Source: Ohtaekwangia sp035628875 (GTDB lineage: Bacteria; Bacteroidota; Bacteroidia; Cytophagales; Cyclobacteriaceae). Taken from it: a stretch of DNA of 64,000 bases. The stretch covers positions 69,983 through 133,982 of the forward strand of contig DASPIZ010000135.1 in the NCBI GenBank assembly GCA_035628875.1. The letters run 5' to 3'. The stretch's first letter is position 1; each line of letters opens with the position of its first letter. The notes beneath the pieces are model-generated. The model made no database searches. It worked only from the letters and a program-made list of their open reading frames with translations, and had not been told where the DNA came from. Positions 1 through 8,400 of this stretch are shown piece by piece. Both the position numbers and the translations under genes were made by a program.

Positions 1-96
1 CGCCAGGGAAATGCCCAGTCCGAATGTATTGATGATGACATAACTTTTGTTTCGAAGCAGGTTTCGCCAGGCTACCTGGAGGTAATTTTTGATCAT
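1..96 (-). CDS. FtsX-like ABC transporter permease, N-terminal fragment
   Basis: Only the first 32 codons are inside the window; the gene continues to the left. The visible residues begin MIKNYLQVAWRNLLRNKSYV and run into IINTFGLGISLA, the start of a first membrane helix. This opening (charged amphipathic stretch, then an asparagine/glycine-rich helix) is typical of the large Bacteroidota FtsX/MacB-type permeases that work with an ATPase in export or lipoprotein release. The start ATG (complement of 94-96) is the only one in frame. The ATPase gene at 7490-8212 is of the right class but is not adjacent, so no pairing is claimed. Confidence 0.72.
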   Translation of the reverse strand, partial: MIKNYLQVAWRNLLRNKSYVIINTFGLGISLA

Positions 97-204
97 ATGA
101 GAGAACGTTAGCGGTGGAGTTAACGCGATGACAATAAATATACCACAAATCAAACCCTGAAAATCAATTCAAATACGAAGATCACAGGTATCACAATGTT
201 CATT

Positions 205-560
205 TATGAACGGGGTGAACGTTCATGGTTCAAAGTTCAAGGTTGGACATTCGATAACGAAGCGTTTTGTGAAATTGTTTGAGGTTTGAGGTTTGAGGTT
301 GGTTTCCGATAATGATGAGATTCGGAATTTGTTTGAGCTTCCTTTTTCGTTACCGTCATCCTGATGCGACTGTGCCTCGGCACAGTCATGCAGAAGGATC
401 CCCCGATCGTGAGAAAAATGTTTCGTTGGCAAAATCAAACTGAAAAACTTGTTAGTATTGAAAACCACATCGATTATGCCCAACAAACTCGAGGCTCGAG
501 CTCGCAACTCGCAGCTTTTCAAAAAACTCATCAATAATCGAAAATAGCTTGTTGCCTGTA
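205..560 (-). repeat. Composite intergenic element, copy 1 (with heptad words)
   Basis: The gap between the permease and the MFS gene is filled by a composite repeat. Read on the minus strand it runs: a GCGAG-rich block, then CGATGTGGTTTT, ACTAACAAG, CATCAGGATGACGGTAACGA, three TCAAACC heptads, and CCAACCTTGAACTTTGAACC. The same order of blocks recurs at 4240-4453 on the plus strand. This copy has an extra central piece with a perfect 9-bp palindrome GACTGTGCC/GGCACAGTC (368-376 and 379-387). The open frame across it looks like a by-product of the repeat and is not called as a gene. Confidence 0.7.
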
Positions 561-597
561 GCTGCACCAACACACACCTACTATCGAAATCAACCAC

Positions 598-1809
598 CTA
601 CATGTTTTTATTCAGGCTGAGTCTCGCTAGGAACGCGCTTAACAACGTGAGTGCAGCTGCAGTAAACATTACTGCACCGGGTAAATAGAAATCACTTGTG
701 GGCTCGGCTGTGTAATGAAAAATTCCTGTCATCATTAGCGGACCAACGATTGAAGTTAAGCTCATGAGACTTGTTAATGCACCCTGCAGTTCGCCTTGTT
801 CATTCAGGGCAACCTGGTTCGACATAATGCCTTGTAATGAAGGACCGGCGATTCCGCCAAGGCAATAGGGTATCAGGTAAACAAACATCATCCACCCTTC
901 GTCGGCTAATCCGAACAATAAAAACCCAAGTGCATAAAGTGCTAAACCGATATAGATACTTCTTTTCTGACCAAGCTTTGGAATTATAATACGAATAAGC
1001 CAACCCTGAACAAATGCGACTAACACACCAACAAAAGCAAGGGAATATCCAACTTCATCCGCATCCCAATTAAATCGCTCCATCGTATAGTAAGACCACG
1101 TACTTTGTACGGCATGCCCGGCAACGTAAATGAGAACGATTGATGTGACTAATCCGAGAATAAGTTTATGCTTCAGAAAAAATTTTAATGTACCAAGCGG
1201 ATTCGCTCTTTTCCATTCAAACTTTCTTCGATTTTCCAGAGGAAGCGATTCCGGCAGAATAAAAAATCCATACAACCAGTTTAAAAACGTAAGTATTGCC
1301 GCGGCAGCAAATGGTGCACGTATGCCATATTTTGCCAGCAAACCACCCAACGCGGGCCCGATGATAAAACCGAGTCCGAAGGCGGCTCCGATCAATCCGA
1401 AGTTCTGTGCTTTTTTATCAGGCTCACTGATGTCGGCAATATAAGCGCCTGCCGTGGTGAAGCTTGCACCCATGATTCCGGCAATCACTCTTCCGGCAAA
1501 AAGCCATTCGATGTTAGGTGCGAAGTAAAGGAGCACATAATCCATTCCGAAGCCAAACAACGAAATCAGGAGTACAGGGCGTCTGCCATATTGGTCACTG
1601 AGATTGCCAAGCACCGGAGAAAACAAAAATTGCATTATAGCGAATGAGGCGATCATCCAACCGCCATAGGCAGAAGCTTCGGGTATGCTAACATGCTCAA
1701 GATCACTAATCAATGTTGGTATTACCGGGATAATGATTCCGAATCCAATAACGTCAATAAGTAAAGTAATGAAGATAAAACTGAGCGCGGCCTTTCGTTG
1801 TCGTAACAT
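598..1809 (-). CDS. TCR/Tet-family MFS efflux transporter
   Basis: A 403-residue membrane protein of the major facilitator superfamily, closest in layout to the tetracycline-resistance (TCR/Tet, DHA1) drug:proton antiporters. Visible marks are the first helix with DVIGFGIIIPVIP, the loop 2-3 signature GNLSDQYGRRPVLL (about residue 68 onward), the motif C-like stretch GAAFGLGFIIGPALGG, and about 12 hydrophobic segments. Length is normal for the family. It is expected to export a small hydrophobic compound across the inner membrane; the substrate cannot be read from sequence. It is transcribed alone, with a gap of about 60 bp to the yigZ-like gene upstream. Confidence 0.88.
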   Translation of the reverse strand: MLRQRKAALSFIFITLLIDVIGFGIIIPVIPTLISDLEHVSIPEASAYGGWMIASFAIMQFLFSPVLGNLSDQYGRRPVLLISLFGFGMDYVLLYFAPNIEWLFAGRVIAGIMGASFTTAGAYIADISEPDKKAQNFGLIGAAFGLGFIIGPALGGLLAKYGIRAPFAAAAILTFLNWLYGFFILPESLPLENRRKFEWKRANPLGTLKFFLKHKLILGLVTSIVLIYVAGHAVQSTWSYYTMERFNWDADEVGYSLAFVGVLVAFVQGWLIRIIIPKLGQKRSIYIGLALYALGFLLFGLADEGWMMFVYLIPYCLGGIAGPSLQGIMSNQVALNEQGELQGALTSLMSLTSIVGPLMMTGIFHYTAEPTSDFYLPGAVMFTAAALTLLSAFLARLSLNKNM

Positions 1810-1871
1810 ACTGTCTTATAAAGACTGCAAATAAAATCAATATAATGGAAAAGGGTTTCAGGCAGAACAAC

Positions 1872-2495
1872 TTATTGTTCCTGCCACATCATTTTTATGG
1901 CGGCACCCAAGGCAATCATTAATTTAAACCGCTCTTCAATCGGGGATCTGTTTTTTAATGAAACAGCCAGTACCATTGTACATGATGAAGTAAAATCTTG
2001 TTCTACGATACGCATGTCGTATTCCTTAATCAACCGCATTACCGCTGGTGTATCGGGATAATCAAACACACAGGTAAAGAACATCTCGACTTCCTTTTCA
2101 ATAATAACTGCATGCTGAAGCGCATCGTCTGTTGCATTTTTATAGGCATTAATCAATCCACCCACGCCCAGCTTAGTTCCACCAAAGTACCGAACCACAA
2201 CCACCAATACATCGGTAAGATTCCTGGAACGGATTTGTCCGAGAATGGGATCGCCCGCGGAATGATTGGGTTCACCGTCATCAAAGGCACGGTGATGTTT
2301 TTTATCCGGCCCAAGCATCCAGGCATAGCAATGATGTCTGGCATCAAAGTATTGTTTTTTTAATAGAATCAACCGCTTCTTAATCTCGTCCTCTGTTTCA
2401 ACAGGATACGCAAAAGCGAGGAATTTGCTTCCTTTATCTTTAAATGAACCTTCGGCAGGACTTTGAATTGTATGGTATGAAAAGGCCGACATCAT
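1872..2495 (-). CDS. YigZ/IMPACT family protein
   Basis: A 207-residue protein of the YigZ (UPF0029/IMPACT N-terminal) family with a small C-terminal DUF1949-like domain. The family core is clear: KGSKFLAFAYPVETEDEI near residue 20, HHCYAWMLG, FDDGEPNHSAGDPILGQI and VVVVRYFGGTKLGVGGLINAY. Bacterial members are soluble; their role is not firmly settled, and their eukaryotic relative IMPACT modulates the Gcn2 stress kinase. Two adjacent ATGs are possible (2495 or 2492). A candidate promoter lies just upstream. Confidence 0.9.
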   Translation of the reverse strand: MMSAFSYHTIQSPAEGSFKDKGSKFLAFAYPVETEDEIKKRLILLKKQYFDARHHCYAWMLGPDKKHHRAFDDGEPNHSAGDPILGQIRSRNLTDVLVVVVRYFGGTKLGVGGLINAYKNATDDALQHAVIIEKEVEMFFTCVFDYPDTPAVMRLIKEYDMRIVEQDFTSSCTMVLAVSLKNRSPIEERFKLMIALGAAIKMMWQEQ

Positions 2496-2512
2496 AAAAA
2501 TATTTGGCTACA

Positions 2513-2541
2513 CAAAGATAATTTATCACACCATTATGCAA
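2513..2541 (-). promoter_or_regulatory. Candidate promoter of the yigZ-like gene
   Basis: On the minus strand TATCTTTG (2513-2520) matches the Bacteroidota -7 box TAnnTTTG, and a TTG (2539-2541) lies 18 bp upstream. This would start transcription a few bases inside the 5' leader. The match is by eye only. Confidence 0.45.
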
Positions 2542-2587
2542 CCTCTTCACGGAAGTGACAGTCTATATCATTAAAATAACATCCGCT

Positions 2588-3403
2588 ATGAAAAAAAATC
2601 TTTCATTGTTCATGGTCATTCTCATGATCAGTGCGTCTGCTTTCGCTCAAAACCGTGAAACACGCAACGTACCCGCTTTTAAAAAGATCGCATTTCGTGT
2701 CCCTGGAAAATTATACATAAAACAGGGAAACACACAGAAAGTTGAAATCGAAGCCAGTCGCGAGGTGCTAAAAGAAATTGAAACTGAAGTTGAAGGCAGT
2801 CGGTTAAACATTGGTCGGGAAGAAAAATGGGACAACTGGAAGTGGATGAAAGACGAAACAATAACCGTGTATGTCACAGTAACAAATCTTGAAGGATTAA
2901 GCGTGAGCGGATCAGGTGACGCAATTGGTGAAACTCCATTCACAACAGGAGACATTGATTTAAACGTAAGTGGATCAGGTTCACTTAAGATCGAAGTGCA
3001 ATCATCGGGTGAGGTTGAAGCCGACGTTTCTGGTTCCGGCGAACTTAATGTGAAAGGAAAAGGCAATGCGTTTGACAGCGATGTAAGCGGATCAGGTAGA
3101 GTTGTGATGAATATGAACATACGCAATGAGGCTAATTTTCAAATCTCAGGTTCAGGAAAAATTGAGGCCCAGGGAAATGCCGATGTCGTAAAAACTTCCA
3201 TCAGCGGATCAGGAAAAGTGTTGGGCGCTGATCTCCAGGTCAATCGTTGTGATGTTCGTATTTCCGGATCAGGGGATGTGGAGATTAGCGTTAAAGATGA
3301 ACTTGATGCCAACATTTCCGGAAGTGGAAGTGTGAGCTATCGCGGAAACCCTGGTAAAGTAAACAGTCATTCTTCGGGAAGTGGACGTGTCAGCAAAATG
3401 TAA
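2588..3403 (+). CDS. Exported head-GIN domain (DUF2807) protein
   Basis: A 271-residue exported protein. The start is placed at 2588 (MKKNLSLFMVILMISASAFAQ), which gives a clean signal peptide ending at AFAQ; an upstream in-frame ATG would add 11 residues that spoil it. The mature part is a head-GIN/DUF2807 domain: a right-handed beta-solenoid built from repeats in which the word SGSG recurs about every 20-25 residues (eight or more times). Such proteins are common on Bacteroidota surfaces and were once called putative autotransporter adhesins; no function is established. A strong terminator follows. Confidence 0.85.
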   Translation: MKKNLSLFMVILMISASAFAQNRETRNVPAFKKIAFRVPGKLYIKQGNTQKVEIEASREVLKEIETEVEGSRLNIGREEKWDNWKWMKDETITVYVTVTNLEGLSVSGSGDAIGETPFTTGDIDLNVSGSGSLKIEVQSSGEVEADVSGSGELNVKGKGNAFDSDVSGSGRVVMNMNIRNEANFQISGSGKIEAQGNADVVKTSISGSGKVLGADLQVNRCDVRISGSGDVEISVKDELDANISGSGSVSYRGNPGKVNSHSSGSGRVSKM

Positions 3404-3452
3404 AACGAAGAGTAGACACAGCGTATAAGCTGGCAGCAAAATTTATCGAATT

Positions 3453-3484
3453 AAAAGGGCGAAGATATTTCTTCGCCTTTTTTC
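3453..3484 (+). terminator. Rho-independent terminator after the head-GIN gene
   Basis: GGCGAAGA (3458-3465), a 4-base loop TATT, TCTTCGCC (3470-3477), then a run of T. A perfect 8-bp stem followed by at least six T is a textbook intrinsic terminator on the plus strand. Confidence 0.85.
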
Positions 3485-3510
3485 GTTATCGGAAAATTCA
3501 AAATTTAATT

Positions 3511-4155
3511 ATGGAAGCTAATCTACAATTCGACTATGAAGTTGCCATTCGCTTAATGCTCGCCTTTGGGATAGGTACCATGATTGGCCTTGAAAGAGAA
3601 TATCATAGCAAGGCAGCCGGTTTAAGGACGATGATTATGATCTGCCTTGGATCTACCATATTCACCTTAATTTCAATTTCAATTGGCGGAGACTCTACCG
3701 ATCGCATCGCATCGAACATCATCACAGGAATTGGATTTCTTGGTGCTGGTGTAATTTTTAAAGATGGTCTTAACATTTCAGGTATTACTACTGCCACAGC
3801 AATCTGGATTTGTGCAGCACTTGGCATGGCTGTAGGCACCGGTCAATATATCCTTGCACTATTAGGTTCAGTCATTGTTCTTATTGTTTTGAGCGCTTTG
3901 CAAAGGGTCACGATGATGGTCGAACATTTTCATCAAGGTCGTAGCTATACGATCTTATATCGGGAATCAATACCATTCCTTTCCGATATGGAATCAGAGA
4001 TGAACCGGTTAAACCTTAAATTCCAAAAACGAAAAGATTTCAAACAGGAGAACGAGTTCGTTGTACTCTATGAAATTTATGGAAAAGAAAATGACCTCGA
4101 ACTATTGAATGTCTATTTGAAGCGGAACGAGTGGGTGAAGAAATACGAATATTGA
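3511..4155 (+). CDS. MgtC/SapB family membrane protein
   Basis: A 214-residue inner-membrane protein of the MgtC/SapB family. The N-terminal half has the family core: IGLEREYHSKAAGLRT, then the membrane stretch ending GIGFLGAGVIFKDG and SGITTATAIWICAALGMAVG. A soluble C-terminal domain of about 75 residues follows, with an ACT-like alpha/beta pattern. MgtC proteins are tied to magnesium limitation and to modulation of the F-type ATPase in pathogens; in free-living bacteria the role is less clear. It stands alone, 27 bp after a terminator, so it probably has its own promoter. Confidence 0.88.
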   Translation: MEANLQFDYEVAIRLMLAFGIGTMIGLEREYHSKAAGLRTMIMICLGSTIFTLISISIGGDSTDRIASNIITGIGFLGAGVIFKDGLNISGITTATAIWICAALGMAVGTGQYILALLGSVIVLIVLSALQRVTMMVEHFHQGRSYTILYRESIPFLSDMESEMNRLNLKFQKRKDFKQENEFVVLYEIYGKENDLELLNVYLKRNEWVKKYEY

Positions 4156-4239
4156 CTTGTGTGGAGATTCTTATGTGTGTGGCTCTGAGCTGCAAGCTTT
4201 AAGCTTCAAGGATCAAGGGTATTTTCGAATATTTGGAAG

Positions 4240-4453
4240 TTTGGCGAAAGCTGCGAGCGTTGAGCTACGAGCCGCGAGTTTATTGGCCATAACCGATGTG
4301 GCTTTCTGTACTAACAAGCATCAGGATGACGATAACGAGAGGGAAACATCATCGTTATCGAAACCAACATCAAACATCAAACATCAAACACTTTCGCAAA
4401 ACGTTTTCGTTACCAACTCCAACCTTGAACTTTAAACCTTGAACCTTGAACCA
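4240..4453 (+). repeat. Composite intergenic element, copy 2
   Basis: This gap holds a second copy of the element at 205-560, in opposite orientation. Shared blocks in the same order are CGAGTTTATTGG, CGATGTGGCTTT, TACTAACAAG, CATCAGGATGACGATAACGA, ATCGAAACCAAC, the heptads ATCAAAC three times, CGCAAAACG.TTTCGTTA, and CCAACCTTGAACTTTAAACC. The palindrome-bearing insert of copy 1 is absent. The stretch just before it (4190-4240) has AGCTGCAAGCTTTAAGCTTCAAGG words of the same period-7 style. Confidence 0.72.
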
Positions 4454-4456
4454 GTC

Positions 4457-5540
4457 TCACCCCTGTGCTCCCAGTAAAAACGCTTTGATAAAATCATCGA
4501 GTTCACCATCCAATACGTTTTGCGCGTCGTGGCGTTCTACCCCGGTTCGCGCATCTTTCACAAGTTTGTAAGGATGCAAGACATAGTTGCGTATCTGCGA
4601 ACCAAAATCTATTTTCATTTTACCGGCTTCAATTTTATCGCGCGCAGCGTTTCGTTTTTGTATCTCCAGTTGATATAGCTTCGATTTCAACATCTGCATG
4701 GCGCGTTCTCGGTTCGCATGTTGCGAGCGCTCTACCTGGCAGACAATAACGATCCCGGTTGGCTTATGCGTAAGCTGTACTTTGGTTTCAACCTTGTTTA
4801 CATTCTGACCTCCTGCCCCACCGGATCGGGATGTTTGGATTTCGACATCCGCTGGATTTACCTCAATCTCGATTGAATCATCGACTTTGGGATAAACAAA
4901 AATCGAAGCAAACGATGTGTGTCTGCGGTCATTGGAATCGAAAGGTGAAATGCGAACCAACCGATGAACACCAATCTCACTTTTTAGTTTACCATAGGCA
5001 AATGGACCTTCGATTTCAAGCGTTGCGCTTTTAATACCCGCCACCTCGCCTGCCTGATAATCAACCTGCGATACCTTGTAACCATTTTTTTCACCCCACA
5101 TGATGTACATGCGATTGAGCATGTCGGCCCAGTCCTGGCTTTCAGTTCCCCCGGCGCCAGGGTTAATCTCTACAACGGCACTAAGCTGATCCTCTTCTTT
5201 GCTCAACATTTTTTTGAATTCAAGCTCTTCAACCGAATGGTTTACGCGCTTGTATTCACGTTCCAACTCCTCCTCCCCTACATCACCGACTTCATGAAAC
5301 TCATTGAGTACCTCCAGGTCATCAACCCGCTTTCGGACTTCATCGAAAGCATCGGTCCATATTTTTTTCAGACGAATACTTTTGAGCATGACTTCTGCGT
5401 GTTTAGGGTTATTCCAGAAATCTGCTTGTTGTGTAATAAGTTCTTCGTCGTTTATTTCAAGGCACTTACGATCGTAGTCAAAGATACCCCCTCAAGGCAC
5501 TAACGCGAGCCTTCAAATCTTTCAATTGATCTGTTGTCAT
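4457..5540 (-). CDS. prfB: Peptide chain release factor 2, programmed +1 frameshift
   Basis: Release factor 2 ends translation at UGA and UAA. The gene is split by the classical programmed frameshift. Translation starts at 5540 with MTTDQLKDLKARVSALRGYL, meets an in-frame TGA at 5478-5480, and must slip +1 at CTT-TGA-C (with AGGGGG just upstream) to continue DYDRKCLEINDEE and on to the stop at 4457. The joined protein is 360 residues, normal for RF2. The SPF codon-recognition tripeptide (RISPFDSNDRR) and the catalytic GGQ loop (SGGAGGQNVNKVET) are both intact. The frameshift makes RF2 regulate its own level. Confidence 0.97.
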
Positions 5541-5610
5541 GGTTAAAAATAATTTGCGACAAAGGTAACAAAACCAAACAAATGCCCCTTATCTGTAAGG
5601 GTACAAGCCA

Positions 5611-6165
5611 TTAATTTTGTTTAAAGAATGGTAAATTTAAAGCTTTTCGTTCGGGAAGATAAAACGGAGAACCCTTTTCCACGACTAAGAGCCGGTAACG
5701 TCCACCGACTTTTTGTGATTTCTTTTTAATGAGCATCATCGGCAATCCTGCACCAATCATAATGGCTGATGGGAGAAGTACCGATTTTTCCAACGCCGGT
5801 TCTTGTTTGTTGACGATCACAAGATTCACCTGGTCAATAAGGAAATAGCCAACTCCGCCAGCCACGAGTAAGCCACCTACAACGTTGGCAAAATTGCCCT
5901 GATCAAAGTACACCCGGTCTATCTGATGAAATGGAATTACATCGCGATGTGCAACCACAGCGGTATCGTATAAATTGTTGATGTAACTTCTGCGGATGGT
6001 CTTGCTTCCTTTCAGCCGGAAATTAAAGTCATCGCCACCGTAGAGCCGAAGCTTTACATTTTGCCCTTTTAGTAAGACAAGCTGCTTTTGCGCTGGCGCA
6101 CACCATGCAATCGAAACAAAAAAAAGTATACAGCTCAATTTGCAAATGAAAAACATATCATTCAT
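5611..6165 (-). CDS. Exported protein of unknown function (tandem paralogue A)
   Basis: A 184-residue protein not assigned to a known family. The start at 6165 (MNDMFFICKLSCILFFVSIAWCAPAQ) gives a signal peptide; an upstream ATG at 6210 would bury it. After the signal come a short beta-rich segment (QLVLLKGQNVKLRLYGGDDF), a hydrophobic glycine-rich stretch (ANVVGGLLVAGGVGYFLI) and a second hydrophobic segment near residue 130. The C-terminal RYRLLVVEKGSPFYL matches RNNRILIVKDGAPLFYE of the next gene upstream, so the two are paralogues. Probably cell-envelope; no function is proposed. Confidence 0.7.
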   Translation of the reverse strand: MNDMFFICKLSCILFFVSIAWCAPAQKQLVLLKGQNVKLRLYGGDDFNFRLKGSKTIRRSYINNLYDTAVVAHRDVIPFHQIDRVYFDQGNFANVVGGLLVAGGVGYFLIDQVNLVIVNKQEPALEKSVLLPSAIMIGAGLPMMLIKKKSQKVGGRYRLLVVEKGSPFYLPERKALNLPFFKQN

Positions 6166-6218
6166 TGTTTCCTTGACGATAGAACCGATGATTAAATATA
6201 AGGCATACACGTTGTTCT

Positions 6219-6746
6219 TTACTTTGATTCATAAAATAATGGTGCTCCATCCTTTACGATGAGTATTCGGTTGTTCCTATTCAGTTTTGTTGATCGTTGC
6301 ATAAGTAGAATTGCCGAGCCGGTGCATATCAATGCGGCTGAAACAAAGGCAACCGTCCGATTTATTTCGTAAGGATTATTCTGAACGAGTGTTACATTAG
6401 CAATATCACCTACCTGAAGTAAGATGCCTGCAGCTATTAGTTTTGGTCCTGCGGAACGAAAATTTAATCCGTTGGTTGTTCTCGAACGAGTTTCCACATC
6501 GTCCGTATTTACTCTTGTTACTTCACGAATAAGAATCGTATCAGCGGTGGTAATAAACGATGTATCTGTCATGCTTATGATCCTATCACGCCTGAGAACG
6601 GGATCATTTACACTGGCATAATGAATATTTTGTCCAACGTTGAACCTGGTTTTCACATTATTCTTACGCATGACGATAAGCTGATGCTGCGACGAAGCAC
6701 AAAGTGCTTTACACAGCAAGAGTACCAGGATAAATAAAATTGGCAT
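6219..6746 (-). CDS. Exported protein of unknown function (tandem paralogue B)
   Basis: A 175-residue protein with a signal peptide (MPILFILVLLLCKALCASSQ), then HQLIVMRKNNVKTRFNVGQNI, which parallels KQLVLLKGQNVKLRLYGGDDF in the gene 50 bp downstream. The overall order (beta-rich part, two hydrophobic segments, RILIVKDGAPLFYE at the C-terminus) is the same. The pair is co-directional and probably co-transcribed, arising from a duplication. No known domain was recognised. Confidence 0.68.
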   Translation of the reverse strand: MPILFILVLLLCKALCASSQHQLIVMRKNNVKTRFNVGQNIHYASVNDPVLRRDRIISMTDTSFITTADTILIREVTRVNTDDVETRSRTTNGLNFRSAGPKLIAAGILLQVGDIANVTLVQNNPYEINRTVAFVSAALICTGSAILLMQRSTKLNRNNRILIVKDGAPLFYESK

Positions 6747-6885
6747 CCCTTATAATTGCTAAACTAAACGTAGGATGTTTTTGTGAAGCAAAAAGTTTCC
6801 AACAACAAGAGGAATCTCGCAGAATAAAAAAACGATTACTTCAATTTTATAACTTCCTGACGGGAGCGTGAATTAACAAAAACTG

Positions 6886-7437
6886 TTAATCACTTTGAGG
6901 CAACCATGGTGTTTCCGTGATCCGTGATTCGTGTGCCATCATACGACAAAGCACAAAGAGATAATCAGAAAGCCGGTTAAGATATTTTATCACATAAGGA
7001 TTGACCGCTTCTGTATGGTGCAGTTCGATAACCATGCGCTCGGCTCTTCTGCACACCGTTCGGGCCACGTGACCAAAAGAAACAGCCGGATGACCTCCCG
7101 GTAAAACAAAATGACGCATCGGTGGAAGCGTTTGGTCCATTACATCAATTCCATTTTCAAGCTGCAGAATGTCAGCTTCTTTCATCGCTGGAATTTTTAC
7201 TTTAGTATTCCCGGGCTCAGTCGCTAAGATGGATCCGATCGTAAAGAGTCGATCCTGAATCTGAATGAGAAAATCAATGCGATTTGCATTTGCGCCCTGA
7301 TCACGCAACACACCTATCCAGGCGTTCAATTCGTCTATTGTTCCATAGGTATTAATTCGCAGGTCGGATTTTGAAACACGCTTACCTCCAAATAGCGAAG
7401 TGCTCCCTTCGTCACCGGTGCGGGTATATATTTTCAT
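6886..7437 (-). CDS. Cob(I)alamin adenosyltransferase, PduO type
   Basis: A 183-residue ATP:cob(I)alamin adenosyltransferase that makes adenosylcobalamin from ATP and cob(I)alamin. The PduO-type signature is plain: MKIYTRTGDEGSTSLFGGKRVSK at the N-terminus (ATP-binding), INTYGTIDELNAWIG, FVLPGGHP and the C-terminal helices with VARTVCRRAERMV and YLNRLSDYLFVLCR. It acts in the cytoplasm, probably feeding a B12-dependent enzyme elsewhere in the genome. No cobalamin riboswitch is visible upstream (only 52 bp separate it from the next gene). Confidence 0.93.
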   Translation of the reverse strand: MKIYTRTGDEGSTSLFGGKRVSKSDLRINTYGTIDELNAWIGVLRDQGANANRIDFLIQIQDRLFTIGSILATEPGNTKVKIPAMKEADILQLENGIDVMDQTLPPMRHFVLPGGHPAVSFGHVARTVCRRAERMVIELHHTEAVNPYVIKYLNRLSDYLFVLCRMMAHESRITETPWLPQSD

Positions 7438-7489
7438 CGCAAGTAAAATTTTGATAAACCGTTAAACCGGCTTGAATATACGTGTAGTT

Positions 7490-8212
7490 CTAATGCGACT
7501 GAACTGTAACAGGCTGGCCGCGGTTAATACTTTCATTTTTCACGTCGCGTTCGATTAACCCATCACGCAATCGTATAATTCGGTGAGCGTAATGTGCGAT
7601 GTCATCTTCGTGGGTTACCATGATAATGGTATTGCCTTTATCATGTAGCTCCTGAAAAAGATTCATGATATCGTAAGATGTTTTTGTATCCAGGTTTCCG
7701 GTAGGTTCATCGGCCAGAATGATAGAAGGGTCGTTAACCAGGGCTCGTGCTATCGCCACGCGCTGGCGTTGCCCGCCAGATAACTCATTGGGTTTATGAT
7801 GATGTCTTTCTTCCAAACTCACGCTCCGTAATGCTTCCATGGCCAACTCTTCACGATCAGCTTTATTATATCCGGCATAGATCAGCGGAAGCGCAACATT
7901 CTCTAACGCAGAAGCACGAGGCAACAGGTTAAAGGTCTGAAACACAAAGCCGATTTCCTTGTTTCTAATTTCAGCCAGTTCATTTTCTGTCATATCACTT
8001 ACGTTGTGATTGTTCAGCATGTACGTGCCTTCAGTAGGGGTATCCAAACAACCCACGATATTCATTAATGTCGATTTTCCGGAACCGGAAGGCCCCATAA
8101 AAGCAACATATTCACCTTTGTCAATTGAAATGGTCACATCCTGGAGGGCGTTAACGATGTTATTACCCATTTTATAAATCTTTGCGATGTGCGTTGTTTC
8201 TATGATCTTCAT
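7490..8212 (-). CDS. ABC transporter ATP-binding protein (LolD/MacB type)
   Basis: A 240-residue ABC ATPase. Walker A (GPSGSGKST near residue 40), the Q-loop (FVFQTFNLLPRASALENVALPL), the signature LSGGQRQRVAIARAL, Walker B (IILADEPTGNLD) and the switch histidine (MVTHEDD) are all complete. The QTFNLLPR-type Q-loop and the EPTGNLD Walker B place it with the LolD/MacB/FtsE-like ATPases that partner FtsX-type permeases in lipoprotein or drug export. No permease gene is adjacent. Confidence 0.93.
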   Translation of the reverse strand: MKIIETTHIAKIYKMGNNIVNALQDVTISIDKGEYVAFMGPSGSGKSTLMNIVGCLDTPTEGTYMLNNHNVSDMTENELAEIRNKEIGFVFQTFNLLPRASALENVALPLIYAGYNKADREELAMEALRSVSLEERHHHKPNELSGGQRQRVAIARALVNDPSIILADEPTGNLDTKTSYDIMNLFQELHDKGNTIIMVTHEDDIAHYAHRIIRLRDGLIERDVKNESINRGQPVTVQSH

Positions 8213-8357
8213 GCATCAATTAGTTAGAAAGAGAACCGGTTAATTACAACGAAAGAGGACTTTTTATGTTTTTGCAAGATAAAGATGCGCATTTTCAAAT
8301 TAAAGTTGAATCCGATCCGTTTTAAAGAATTTCAAGATTGTGCCATTTCCACATCGA

Positions 8358-8400
8358 ATTTCCCAATCCCTGATGCCCAATGCCTAATTCCCAATCGTTA
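8358..8400. repeat. Short heptad array between hydrolase and ABC genes
   Basis: The plus strand reads TTCCCAATCCCTGATGCCCAATGCCTAATTCCCAATCG, the complement of ATTGGGAATTAGGCATTGGGCATCAGGGATTGGG. It is a short degenerate array of the period-7 family seen at 10074 and elsewhere. The rest of the gap (8213-8357) shows nothing else. Confidence 0.65.

Noticed and set aside
223..597. Open frame of 124 codons on the minus strand
   Set aside because: It lies wholly in the composite repeat element and has heptad-derived residues (repeated SNKFR/LKPQTSNN-like parts); no domain or start signal.
4157..4435. Open frame of 92 codons after mgtC
   Set aside because: Same composite repeat in the other orientation; translation shows only repeat-derived residues.
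5390..5540. Internal ATG at 5389 as the prfB start
   Set aside because: The upstream region encodes the conserved RF2 N-terminus in two frames joined by a textbook frameshift site.
7438..7489. Cobalamin riboswitch near the adenosyltransferase gene
   Set aside because: Neither flank has the B12-box (GCCACTG) or room for the roughly 200-base structure. GCCACTAAG at 14049 is only a chance partial match.
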